A DNA stretch of 64,000 nt from Granulosicoccus sp045106195 (GTDB taxonomy: Bacteria > Pseudomonadota > Gammaproteobacteria > Granulosicoccales > Granulosicoccaceae): positions 48,676 through 112,675 of the forward strand of contig JBGCEH010000058.1 of assembly GCA_045106195.1 (NCBI GenBank). The letters run 5' to 3'. Position numbers and translations under genes: made by a program. Below the pieces are notes generated by a model, which made no database searches, was not told the origin of the DNA, and saw only the letters and a program-made list of their open reading frames with translations. Shown piece after piece: positions 47,409 to 56,418 of this stretch; position 1 is the stretch's first letter; every line of letters begins with the position of its first letter.

Positions 47409-48188
47409 TCACACCTGGGCAGCTTTCTGTTTCTCGAGTATCAACGTTGCCCTTGACAATGCGTTCGCCATTTTTTCCAACTTGAGTTCAATTTTTTTGC
47501 GCCTCATTCGCTCACGACTTGCCAGTTTTTCCGCCCTTTTCTGGGCGGCACGAGCATTCTTCATTATCGTGATTGCATCATTTGTCATAATGCGCGCCTG
47601 CCTGTACTCTTCTCGCTCGAAATCGAGCTGGGCTTGTTGCTCCAGGGCAAGTTTCTGAAGCTGATGTATGTCCAGACCATCGACCAACAGTCGAAAATCA
47701 CTGTGTTCATCCACCTGCGGCAACGGCAACTCGGCTGCTGCCATTGATATCGAGCTGGTAACTTGTCGATCAGGTATTGAATCGCTTACTGATAATAATT
47801 GAGCTTTGGCAGGTGACTCGACCTTTGCACGTTCCTCAAGCGCATTCGCCCTTAAATCACGAGAATTAAACACAGGATTCCCACTGTTGGAATATCGTAA
47901 AGACGATACACAGTGCCAGAGAAAAACTGGAAGTATAAGCAGTGCAGCAGTCAGAGCACCCTGCAGCAGACTACTCATGTTTCCCAATGGCATAAAACCC
48001 AATGGCATAAAATAAGTGATCGGGGTTGCCACCAACAAAGACACCACCGCAGTCCGACCCAAAATAACGCATCTAAAACTTTTGCTTCTCCAGCTACTGG
48101 AAAGTGTTGAATGTTTCTTGAAAAGAGGAAACAGTATGGTCAACGCCAGTGCCAAAATTGGGAGTAAAACGATCTGGTATTCAGCCAT
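47409..48188 (-). CDS. Membrane protein with C-terminal coiled coil
   Basis: 259 residues from the ATG 48186-48188 (MAEYQIVLL); an in-frame start at 48197 would add three. Three hydrophobic helices are visible (about 3-22, 42-60 and 75-95), then a ~75-residue linker rich in Ser and Ala, then a long highly charged helix (about 165-255: LALEQQAQLDFEREEYRQAR, AAQKRAEKLASRERMRRKKI) likely to form a coiled coil. No family recognised. A five-residue repeat (FMPLG twice) is encoded by a 15-bp tandem duplication. A CRP-type palindrome lies about 200 bp upstream of the start. Confidence 0.72.
   Translation of the reverse strand: MAEYQIVLLPILALALTILFPLFKKHSTLSSSWRSKSFRCVILGRTAVVSLLVATPITYFMPLGFMPLGNMSSLLQGALTAALLILPVFLWHCVSSLRYSNSGNPVFNSRDLRANALEERAKVESPAKAQLLSVSDSIPDRQVTSSISMAAAELPLPQVDEHSDFRLLVDGLDIHQLQKLALEQQAQLDFEREEYRQARIMTNDAITIMKNARAAQKRAEKLASRERMRRKKIELKLEKMANALSRATLILEKQKAAQV
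47983..48012. repeat. Perfect 15-bp tandem duplication
   Basis: CCCAATGGCATAAAA occurs twice head to tail (47983-47997, 47998-48012) inside the coiled-coil membrane protein gene, in frame, duplicating FMPLG in a hydrophobic segment. Confidence 0.9.
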
Positions 48189-48384
48189 TTTGCACAATTG
48201 ATGAAACTAGAGTGAGCGGGCTTGTTGTGTGAATGCAGTTATCTGAATACTAGGGAAGTAGGGAAAAGCCTTTCGCTTGAAGCGTTCCACTGGAAAATCA
48301 ACTACTTCCTAAATCTGGTTTCAACCTGTTTCAGCCGTACCAAAATTAGTGTGTGATAACTACGTAGATCGATATTCTACATTA

Positions 48385-48400
48385 TGTGATATTCATCACA
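48385..48400. promoter_or_regulatory. Perfect CRP/Vfr-type palindrome
   Basis: TGTGA-TATTCA-TCACA matches both consensus half-sites exactly with the right 6-bp spacer. The nearest gene start is that of the coiled-coil membrane protein about 200 bp to the left; to the right there is no gene in the same orientation for a long way. A nucleotide cyclase gene lies 1 kb away. Confidence 0.65.
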
Positions 48401-48824
48401 ATTACAAACATGCAATATATTTATTCTGAAAAGGGCATGCGCCTCATTGGATCATTGTCAATCAGACGTCTACCCAGCCAACCGTTATATCGCTTTCCGA
48501 TTGCATGGGAATATCGATTGACATGACGGGGCGATCCACTTTGCTACTGTTTGAAAAACCAGAGCGGTTTCAGCCATTATCCATTGCCAGATAGACTCCG
48601 GTGTCACGAAGCTACCATCAACTATCGCGACACATCCTAGCTTATTGATAGAGCGTCGGAGTAAACGCCACGCTCACTACCGTATATCAGATCGCTGTAC
48701 GTTTTGTTATTTGATCATAGACGTATAGCTTCTCCGGCCAAGCAATGCGGTGATCATTTCAACAAATAGTATGGACGTAATAGCCCATCAATACAGCTGC
48801 CATAAAATATCAGTCACTGCCAAA

Positions 48825-48849
48825 ATTGCCGGCACATTACGCCGGCAAT
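48825..48849 (-). terminator. Intrinsic terminator of the subtilase gene
   Basis: ATTGCCGGC (48825-48833) and GCCGGCAAT (48841-48849) form a perfect 9-bp stem with a 7-base loop, 26 bp beyond the stop codon. Read on the minus strand the stem ends in AATTTTGG, giving a short T run. Confidence 0.7.
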
Positions 48850-48874
48850 AGATCAGATGTTGCGTGACAACCGA

Positions 48875-51800
48875 TTACGGCGTAATAGTGTACGAATCCA
48901 CGTCGCAAAGAATGGCAACGTCTGGAACAGCACTAATGATATTGTTTTCCAACAATGCATTGTCTACGGTGAAGGCTACACCAGCAGCACAGGGTGGTGG
49001 CACATTACCAAGACGTATTCCTGTACCAGAGCTGGAGGTTACCGTATTGACACCAATAAAAGCATCCAATCCTTCAATAAGGTGAATACCGACACCCGTA
49101 TTAGTGCCCACAATATTACCCTCTATTGTGACATCATCACCACTGGACCTTACTCCTACGCCGGCGAAAAGAGTATTGTTCTGAATAGTATTCATGCTGC
49201 CCAGAACTGCAATACCGATTCCAGTAACATTCGTCGTATTGCTACTCAGCTCAACCTCATCACTATCGTTGATTGAAATCGCATCGCCATCAATCGTTAT
49301 ATTACTGGAGCTGACTCTTACAGCATCGCTATTTGACACTGTAATGCCAACTATATGCATCGGATTAGCTTGTGTATTTTCAACAATGTTCCCTACCAGC
49401 GAAATCTCTGGAGAATCTGTTACCGATATTCCCACGCCCATTGTAAATTGAGCACCAATATCAATGGTGTTGTGACTGACAGTCGATGTAGTAACACTGC
49501 CAGCAGTGTCTATGGAAATACCCAGTTCAAAAGCACTAATGGAATTTCCTGTTGCACTTTTAAAATCTGGCCCCGACAGGAAAACTCCAGTAGTGGCTTG
49601 AGACACACTGTTAGAAAAAATATGTAACAAATCTGATTTACTTTCAATCGATGAAATTCCAACATCCATAAAAAAGGGAAGATTGGCCCAGAGACTGTTT
49701 TCGTTAATTTGCGAATCCATGGCGCCTTCTTCAAGAATGCCAATGCCTATATCGGAAATATTGTTTCTGGAGAGAACAGCGGCAACAGTACTATCTAACT
49801 CAATTCCTATCTGCCCGACGGAAGCTGCACCCTCAATCGTATTTTCCAGCAGCTGCACATTTTCCGGAGACATCGACTCATTCGCCTCCACCAGTATTGC
49901 GGGGCTGTTTAGTCCGAACAGTGTTATATCATTATCTTTAACAACCGTTAACGGAGCGTTTCCATGTACGACAAGCGCCGTTTCACCAATACCTTCAAAC
50001 TCGTTGTGCGAGATGTTGCTACCGTGAATTCCGATTTCACCTTCTGAGCTGTGAAGAAGGACACCTGTTTGCCAAAATCCACTGAAATTGTTGTAGTGAA
50101 CAACGGTATCGTCACTAGAGGGAAGAATTTCAATACCCACAGAGCCCAGTACATTCGCCCCGCCACCAGCACTGATATTATTGTCCATAAGCTCTACGCC
50201 ATCACCGTCAATAACAAAACCTCGCCTGGAACCACCGAGCATGTCGCCAATAGAATTTCCTGTCATGCGGTGACCGTTTCCGGAAAGAACCACACCTTTC
50301 TCAATGAAATCCAGATTATTATTCAAGACGACAGCGTTCGATACGATGCCGTTTGATTCAACGCCAGTATCAAATTCAGTGATATCACAGTTGGTAACAG
50401 ACACATTGTTTGCGCTGATCAGGACGCCTGTTCCTAAGCCATTTCCAGTGACTGAGTAACCCCCACAGTTCAGCTCAGAATCATCCGCAACAATCTCTAT
50501 CGCAGGGACTCCTGGACCACCGCTGGTACACTGTACGTCTCCGTTCAATGTGACGTTACCACTAACCACAATGGGACAAGGTGGTGTGAGCACCAGTGAA
50601 AACCACTGCGGTTCTACCAACGCGGACGCAGCAATTCTCGCTGTCCAGGTACCTGTCTCCAACGGATCACCGTTAGGCATTGTTACAACGACTTGCTCGA
50701 CATTGTTTACGCTGTCTGGACCCATACCAGGGGTGGCTGGAATGGTATCGCCAGCAGGCAATGTCAAGTCCCATGGAAAATAGATATTATTGCCCGGGCT
50801 TATCAATGTAAGGTCCAGGTCATTCACCAGCGCCAATGAGGCAAAGGGACTGCCTTCGACATCGGTCCATACCAGAGTCGCTTTATATTGAAAAACACCT
50901 GGATCAATGTCAAATTCTATATCGATAAAATCACCTTCATTTAAAAGAACGTCATTGCGTCCCCATTGCGCCCATTCGCTGGCGATACGCACTGCAGGTG
51001 CCGCTTGCACCAGCCCATATCCATGGCGATAATCAGGGCCGGCAATCCCGACATCTTTCGCCGTGTGAATCATAACGGCTTTCACCTGATCAGCAGAAAT
51101 ATCAATAAGATCGACGGCGGGGTCAATCAGCAACTGCTCATACACCATCCCGGCAATGCCGGACGCAACTGGCGCGGCTGCTGATGTGCCAGCAAAATTG
51201 CTCGGTATCAAGTCGTCCTCCGTAGGTACACCATCATCGATATAATAAATTGTGGAAACATTGTTTCCCGGCGCAACAACGTCGGGCTTCAACCGACCAT
51301 CAGTGGTTGGGCCGGCTGCGCTAGTTGAATTAATCACTGGAATTGGCAATGAGATATCCCAGTTTCCCACCATCAGGTCATTTTTTGCTTGTGAGTGCGG
51401 TAACGTACCGAGATCAAGCACGCCACAGCCTGCATCATTCAGGGAACCGACGAGTCCACGCGTATTTCCAGCGGCATCGACCAACAAGATACTGCTGTCA
51501 TGAACGGCTTTGTCGCGCCATTTGCCACTTTGAGTATAGTCACCAATCTTATTGCAGTTTCCTTCGTGGCCCCAAGAGTTGTTGAACAGTACCGCATCAT
51601 AATCCTCGCGAGCCTTAACAGCTTGTCTGTAATGTCTCCGCTTTGTCGTCATAAGACCGGTCACTCGATAGCTAATGAGATCCGCTTCCGGCAAGTAACC
51701 AACTGCATCTGGTACAGCAGTACCGTCGCTAACCATGATCGCGGCAACCTGATTGGCGTGTGACTGTTTTATTTTACCGGCAACCGGTGCATTGGCTTTG

Positions 51801-52825
51801 GTTACACGACCTGCCATCGCGGGGTGATCTTCTGGAACGTGGTCAAAATCACCCATTGCCACTACCAGGTTGTGACCGCGCAGGTTGGTGTCATTGACCA
51901 CCTGTGTTACATCTGTTGTTGCCCAGGTGTTAGTACTGTAACTGGTACTACTCCTGTCGGATTCTTCAATCCACTTGATACCGTCAACCAGCGCAAGTCG
52001 CTGTATGTCATGCCATGACTGCACGTCCACGGTATAGTGTGTTTCATCCTGTACGCTAAACCTCAGACCTAGAGTAGACAAGATTTGAGCACTAATACCC
52101 GGTGGCACATCATTAAAGAACTCAACATCCAGTCTGGAGACTTGATTCGCGTTCCATGCGGGACCATAAACGCGTAAATAAGGCGCGACTCGATCGGCTG
52201 GATCCAAAGCGCTCAAACCCTGAACACCGTCGATGTTGACTATTTGATTCCACAATTGTTCATTGCGTGGAACTGACACCATAAATGTCCTGCGAGGAAC
52301 ATAACCGACAATACGCACACCCATCGAATTCAGCTGATCTTCAGAATTGGATACCGGACCAGACAGATGCAGCAGCGCATGTATTCGTACTAGATCAGGT
52401 GTCAATGATAACGCTGGATCCACGCCCCTCACAGATGTAAAGGTACGCGAGCGTAAGAATACATGCTTGTCGATGACTTCATTTGCCAATGAGCCGCACA
52501 CTAATGGTTGAACATGACCTATTTTTGCATTAGGAATATTTGGACAGATATCTTCCTCATTCGGAACACCGTCCACATCACTATCAAACTGCGGCAATAT
52601 CGAGACTGGCGTGGGTAACAGCCTGGATGGATTCGGTGTCGATATGGCGACATTATCAATATGTTCCAATGCGAGCGTTTTTTTAGCTGAAGGCTGGACA
52701 ACAGCTTGATAGCTCAATTCGGCAGGTAGTTGTATGTCTTCTGCTTGAATCTCAAGGCTCGTTGATAACGTCAAAGCTAATAGAAGCACTGACGGTTTCC
52801 AATGATTATTTCCCCTGGTTTTCAT
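48875..52825 (-). CDS. Exported subtilisin-like (S8) protease with parallel beta-helix domain
   Basis: 1316 residues. A signal peptide (1-28, VLLLALTLSTSLEIQA) is followed by a thrombospondin type-3-like calcium loop DSDVDGVPNEEDICPNIPN (~81-99) and a propeptide-like region. The subtilase domain (~310-615) has a candidate catalytic Asp326 (VVAMGDFDH), His356 (KQSHANQVAAIM), oxyanion Asn454 (AAGN) and Ser548 (FAGTSAAAP). A beta-sandwich follows (~615-748: ATLVWTDVEGSPFASLALVN). Residues ~750-1316 are a right-handed beta-helix of NosD/pectate-lyase type, with many turns of N-x-I/V strands such as VQLLENTIEGA and MNTIQNNTLFAG. Very likely secreted or surface-bound; the substrate is unknown. It is monocistronic, with its own terminator. 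Confidence 0.88.
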   Translation of the reverse strand: MKTRGNNHWKPSVLLLALTLSTSLEIQAEDIQLPAELSYQAVVQPSAKKTLALEHIDNVAISTPNPSRLLPTPVSILPQFDSDVDGVPNEEDICPNIPNAKIGHVQPLVCGSLANEVIDKHVFLRSRTFTSVRGVDPALSLTPDLVRIHALLHLSGPVSNSEDQLNSMGVRIVGYVPRRTFMVSVPRNEQLWNQIVNIDGVQGLSALDPADRVAPYLRVYGPAWNANQVSRLDVEFFNDVPPGISAQILSTLGLRFSVQDETHYTVDVQSWHDIQRLALVDGIKWIEESDRSSTSYSTNTWATTDVTQVVNDTNLRGHNLVVAMGDFDHVPEDHPAMAGRVTKANAPVAGKIKQSHANQVAAIMVSDGTAVPDAVGYLPEADLISYRVTGLMTTKRRHYRQAVKAREDYDAVLFNNSWGHEGNCNKIGDYTQSGKWRDKAVHDSSILLVDAAGNTRGLVGSLNDAGCGVLDLGTLPHSQAKNDLMVGNWDISLPIPVINSTSAAGPTTDGRLKPDVVAPGNNVSTIYYIDDGVPTEDDLIPSNFAGTSAAAPVASGIAGMVYEQLLIDPAVDLIDISADQVKAVMIHTAKDVGIAGPDYRHGYGLVQAAPAVRIASEWAQWGRNDVLLNEGDFIDIEFDIDPGVFQYKATLVWTDVEGSPFASLALVNDLDLTLISPGNNIYFPWDLTLPAGDTIPATPGMGPDSVNNVEQVVVTMPNGDPLETGTWTARIAASALVEPQWFSLVLTPPCPIVVSGNVTLNGDVQCTSGGPGVPAIEIVADDSELNCGGYSVTGNGLGTGVLISANNVSVTNCDITEFDTGVESNGIVSNAVVLNNNLDFIEKGVVLSGNGHRMTGNSIGDMLGGSRRGFVIDGDGVELMDNNISAGGGANVLGSVGIEILPSSDDTVVHYNNFSGFWQTGVLLHSSEGEIGIHGSNISHNEFEGIGETALVVHGNAPLTVVKDNDITLFGLNSPAILVEANESMSPENVQLLENTIEGAASVGQIGIELDSTVAAVLSRNNISDIGIGILEEGAMDSQINENSLWANLPFFMDVGISSIESKSDLLHIFSNSVSQATTGVFLSGPDFKSATGNSISAFELGISIDTAGSVTTSTVSHNTIDIGAQFTMGVGISVTDSPEISLVGNIVENTQANPMHIVGITVSNSDAVRVSSSNITIDGDAISINDSDEVELSSNTTNVTGIGIAVLGSMNTIQNNTLFAGVGVRSSGDDVTIEGNIVGTNTGVGIHLIEGLDAFIGVNTVTSSSGTGIRLGNVPPPCAAGVAFTVDNALLENNIISAVPDVAILCDVDSYTITP

Positions 52826-53154
52826 ATAAGTTTTCCTTTATGGTAAATCGTCGATCATGTGTGAATTATTCATGCGTCCGGTAACTATCAGTATCTGAAA
52901 CACACAACACTGTGACGCCGGATAATTTTTTTCATGTCGATAGGAAAATCAACGGGAAACACATGGAAATTTCAAAGGAAAACTGGCTAATTGGCCCTCT
53001 CACTATTCTAAAGATTGGGATAACTACTCAGACGAATCGGAAGGCAATCTGAATCGACTACTGTTATAAGGTGTCGTCCTTGATAGACTTGACATCGAGC
53101 ATCGATACTCTCGGATACGGGTGAAGCGACTCCACCTGATAATGAACATTCAGT
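52826..53154. other. 330 bp divergent promoter region
   Basis: Separates the subtilase gene from the divergent CoA ligase gene. No frame or strong repeat seen. The left part is AT-rich (TATAAG... and TTTTCATG patches) and could hold the subtilase promoter. Confidence 0.4.
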
Positions 53155-54774
53155 ATGATCAACATAGAGCAATTGACCATTGGAGAATACTTTGCATTAG
53201 CGGCGCAGCGCTATGCAGATAATTCCTTTTTGGTTGTTCCTGAACATAAGCAACGTCACTACTATCCAGACGGGCTTGAACTGAGCTACTCTCAAGCCGC
53301 ACAACAGGTAAAGTCTTATCAGCTAACACTTAGTGATGCAGGCTACGGCCATGGCCATCGTATTGCTGTCTTGTTGGGAAACCAGCCGGAGATGCTGTTG
53401 GTAAAGCTGGCCCTGAACAGTCTCGGGATAGTCTGGGTACCATTGAACCCGGACTACCGCCCTTCTGAAGCCGCTTACATACTGCAGGATTCAAATGTAG
53501 ATCTGGCAATCACCGTGCCGTCGATGATGCCTCAGCTTCGCACTGCGATATTAGCCTGTAACAACGATCTGGCCACAGGGCAACTTATTAACGATGCTTT
53601 GAATATCCCTATCGCCCGATCGGACGCACCCAATCAGAGGCGCATTACACCTGATTCAGAAGCGAGCATCTTGTACACCTCGGGCACTACCGGACGCCCC
53701 AAGGGCTGCATACTCGGGCATGAATATGAACTGATGCAAGGCTCTTGGTATTGCAGTAGAGGCGGCACGTTTTCACTACGAGAAGGTCGGGAGCGCGTCT
53801 ATAATCCGCTGCCATTGTTTCATGTGAACGCAGCTATCGTGCATATGTTTGGCACCATTGTCGGTGGTAACTGTCAGATTATCCCCGAGCGCTTCAGCCG
53901 ACGTCGCTGGTGGGCCGAAATAAGGGCAGCACAAGCAACCGGCATGCACTATCTGGGCGTCGTTATTCCAGCTTTGATGAACGATCCAGCGTCCGCCGAC
54001 GATAAGAATCATACCTTACGTTGGGGTTTGGGTGCCGGCGTGGAACCCACATTGCATAAGGCATTTGAGGATCGATTTGGCATCCCATTAATCGAAGTGT
54101 GGGGAATGACAGAGATGTGCCGAATTCTGACTGATTGCCATGAACCGCGCCTGATCAACACACGCGCCATAGGCAAACCACAGCCTGGCTTGGAGGTACG
54201 TGTGGTCAATGCGGACGATGCTGATGTTCAGCCAGGTGAATCCGGTGAAATGGTTGTTCGCCACAGCGAAAACACGCCGCGACGCGGAGCATTCTCAGGC
54301 TATCTCAATCTACCGGAAGCAACAGAAGATGCCTGGCGAGGGGGTTGGTTCCATACCGGTGACGTTGTGCGGCAAGATCAAAATGGAATGCTGTATTTTG
54401 TAGATCGAAAAAAAAGCATCATTCGGCGAAGCGGAGAAAATATAGCAGCTGCAGAGGTAGAAGCCTGCCTGCAAGCCCACCCTAATGTCGATCAGGTGGC
54501 AGTAATTGCGGTAAAAGACGATATGAGGGATGAAGAGGTCATGGCTTGCATCACTGTCATCCAGGGCGAAAAAGATCTGCCACACGCTCGCCGGTTATTC
54601 GAGTTTGCCATGACCGAACTGACGTATTACAAAGCGCCCGGATGGATAGTTTTCCTGGATAGTATTCCTGTGACAGGCAGCCAGAAAATACAGAAGCACA
54701 TTATTTTTTCCAAAAGAGAGGATCCAACAACACACCCGAACGCTTACGATTTTCGCCACTTTAAAAAGCGCTAG
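53155..54774 (+). CDS. ANL-superfamily acyl-CoA synthetase
   Basis: 539 residues. ATP-binding A3 motif YTSGTTGRPKG (about 172-182), A5 VWGMTEMC, A7 GGWFHTGD, A8 DRKKSIIRRSGENIAAAEVE and the catalytic lysine region GSQKIQK are all in order, so the enzyme should adenylate a carboxylate and thioesterify it to CoA. The A8 region resembles crotonobetaine/carnitine-CoA ligases, and a quaternary-amine Rieske oxygenase pair follows 408 bp downstream, so a betaine-type acid is one candidate. A fatty or aromatic acid substrate cannot be excluded. Confidence 0.85.
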   Translation: MINIEQLTIGEYFALAAQRYADNSFLVVPEHKQRHYYPDGLELSYSQAAQQVKSYQLTLSDAGYGHGHRIAVLLGNQPEMLLVKLALNSLGIVWVPLNPDYRPSEAAYILQDSNVDLAITVPSMMPQLRTAILACNNDLATGQLINDALNIPIARSDAPNQRRITPDSEASILYTSGTTGRPKGCILGHEYELMQGSWYCSRGGTFSLREGRERVYNPLPLFHVNAAIVHMFGTIVGGNCQIIPERFSRRRWWAEIRAAQATGMHYLGVVIPALMNDPASADDKNHTLRWGLGAGVEPTLHKAFEDRFGIPLIEVWGMTEMCRILTDCHEPRLINTRAIGKPQPGLEVRVVNADDADVQPGESGEMVVRHSENTPRRGAFSGYLNLPEATEDAWRGGWFHTGDVVRQDQNGMLYFVDRKKSIIRRSGENIAAAEVEACLQAHPNVDQVAVIAVKDDMRDEEVMACITVIQGEKDLPHARRLFEFAMTELTYYKAPGWIVFLDSIPVTGSQKIQKHIIFSKREDPTTHPNAYDFRHFKKR

Positions 54775-55182
54775 CACAGGGGTTTTTGTTGACGAATATC
54801 TGGCATGAAATCAATCTACGCCACACGGATACATCCCACAGAGCACCCGGCATCCCTACCCGCTCGTGGCACCTGCAAGCCACCAACACCAGCGAATCAC
54901 GCGTTACGAATCAAGCTTTGTGAGGCTGGTGGTGACGTGGGTCAGGGTGGTCGTCAAACCCGACAATCTGCGATGTTGTCAGTGCGACAAGGTTGAGTCG
55001 CATCCAGACTGATAAGGGGTCGATCGTAGACATTTTTGCTTGGCATAATTACGTAAACTACCAGACGCAGTACCTATTGGATATCAGGCAAATTTCAGGA
55101 ACAATCGCTTGCCGACCCTGGCCAGTCTGAAACAGACTGACTAATGCGTCTGAATTCATCTACCCAGCGGAAGTAGATCAAT
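54775..55182. other. 408 bp between the CoA ligase and the Rieske oxygenase genes
   Basis: A 63-codon plus-strand frame at 54805-54996 lacks coding character. The right half contains TTGCTTGGCATAATTACG (about 55037-55055), a possible weak -10 region for the oxygenase operon. I see no regulator gene and no terminator with a clear T run. Confidence 0.4.
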
Positions 55183-56418
55183 ATGTTGCCACGTGATATC
55201 AAAACACTGCTCAGTGAGCATCAACCTGGCTATACATTGCCTCAGCGCTTCTATACAGATGAGTCTGTGTACGAACACGACCTCCAGAGAATTTTTTACA
55301 GTCAATGGCTGTTTGCCATACCAGCGTGTGAGATCCCGGATACCGGAGACTTCGTTACACATAAGGTAGGACGTTATTCGCTGGTTATTGTTCGTGATGC
55401 GGATCATAAAATCCGCGCGTTTCACAATGTCTGCCGGCATCGAGGAGCTACTTTATGCTCGGAAAACAAAGGGAGCGTACCTAAGCTTGTCTGTCCATAC
55501 CACCAGTGGACTTACGAGCTGGACGGGCGACTACTGTTCGCCAGAGACATGGGGCCTGACTTTGATCTTGCCAGGCATGGACTCAAGGCAATACATTGCC
55601 GGATCGCCGGAGGACTGGTTTTTATTTGCCTGGCAGACTCCCCTCCTGATTTTTCATCGTTTGAATCGCATTCCTCGGAATACCTAGCGCCTCATATCCT
55701 GCATGAAGGCAAGGTAGCTTTCGAGAGCACGATCGTTGAAGCGGGTAACTGGAAGCTCGTTTTTGAAAACAACCGAGAGTGTTATCACTGTGCCGGCAAT
55801 CATCCCTTGCTCTGCCGGACCTTTCTGGACGATCCTGCAGCAATCAACAACGGTATTGAAGAAGTCCAGCACCCTTTGTTCATTGCGCATAATGAGAAGT
55901 GTGAAACGGTTGGTGCTCCATCGCGCTATGTGATGCCAAAAGATGGCAGTTGGCGTTATGTTAGAACGCCTCTTATCGGTGATTCTGAGAGTTATACGGC
56001 CAATGGCAAGGTCGCTGTACAAAAACCACTCAGTACGTTTCCATTCAAGCAGGCCGGCGCATTGCTGCTGTTTCACTACCCGACCAGCTGGAATCATTTT
56101 CTGTCAGATCACTCGGTGCTATTCAGGATTACACCAATAGACGTAACACACACCCAGGTGACAACTAAATGGATTGTCCACAAGGATGCTCAAGAAGGAC
56201 AAGACTATTCGCTGAAAGAGCTCACCGAAGTATGGGTCGAGACCAACTCTGAAGACCGAACTGTGGTAGAGATGTGTCAAAAGGGTATCAAATCGCCGGC
56301 CTACGAGCCTGGTCCGTATTCACCAGTTCACGAAACCGGTGTTGCACAATTTATCGATTGGTACACCGCCACAATTCGCAGTTATGGTTCAGAAATTCCA
56401 CTCGTAAACGTCTCCTGA
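55183..56418 (+). CDS. Rieske-type aromatic-ring-hydroxylating/betaine oxygenase alpha subunit (GbcA-like)
   Basis: 411 residues. The Rieske [2Fe-2S] cluster ligands are CRH (Cys84, His86) and CPYH (Cys104, His107). The mononuclear iron histidines are His202 and His207 in NNRECYHCAGNHPLL; the residue that bridges neighbouring subunits, usually Asp, is Glu199. This NNRECYHC version is what I remember from GbcA (glycine betaine monooxygenase) and stachydrine demethylases rather than from aromatic dioxygenases, so N-demethylation of a betaine is the best guess. Its stop overlaps the reductase start (TGATG), giving a fixed two-component system. Confidence 0.83.
   Translation: MLPRDIKTLLSEHQPGYTLPQRFYTDESVYEHDLQRIFYSQWLFAIPACEIPDTGDFVTHKVGRYSLVIVRDADHKIRAFHNVCRHRGATLCSENKGSVPKLVCPYHQWTYELDGRLLFARDMGPDFDLARHGLKAIHCRIAGGLVFICLADSPPDFSSFESHSSEYLAPHILHEGKVAFESTIVEAGNWKLVFENNRECYHCAGNHPLLCRTFLDDPAAINNGIEEVQHPLFIAHNEKCETVGAPSRYVMPKDGSWRYVRTPLIGDSESYTANGKVAVQKPLSTFPFKQAGALLLFHYPTSWNHFLSDHSVLFRITPIDVTHTQVTTKWIVHKDAQEGQDYSLKELTEVWVETNSEDRTVVEMCQKGIKSPAYEPGPYSPVHETGVAQFIDWYTATIRSYGSEIPLVNVS

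Larger units (their letters stand above)
48198..48874. other. 0.68 kb without a gene, holding a CRP-type site and a terminator
   Basis: Lies between two leftward genes. I find no convincing frame; a 29-codon plus-strand frame at 48437 is too weak to call. It contains a perfect TGTGA-N6-TCACA palindrome (48385-48400) and a strong hairpin at the right end (48825-48849). The 5' region of the coiled-coil membrane protein gene, and possibly a noncoding RNA, could be here. Confidence 0.5.

Noticed and set aside
48437..48526. 29-codon plus-strand frame just right of the CRP-type site
   Set aside because: AAGGG is too close to the ATG and the frame would start almost at the predicted transcription start; no motif.
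54805..54996. 63-codon plus-strand frame between the CoA ligase and Rieske genes
   Set aside because: Rich in Pro/Ala/Gly with no motif or clear ribosome binding site; looks like chance.
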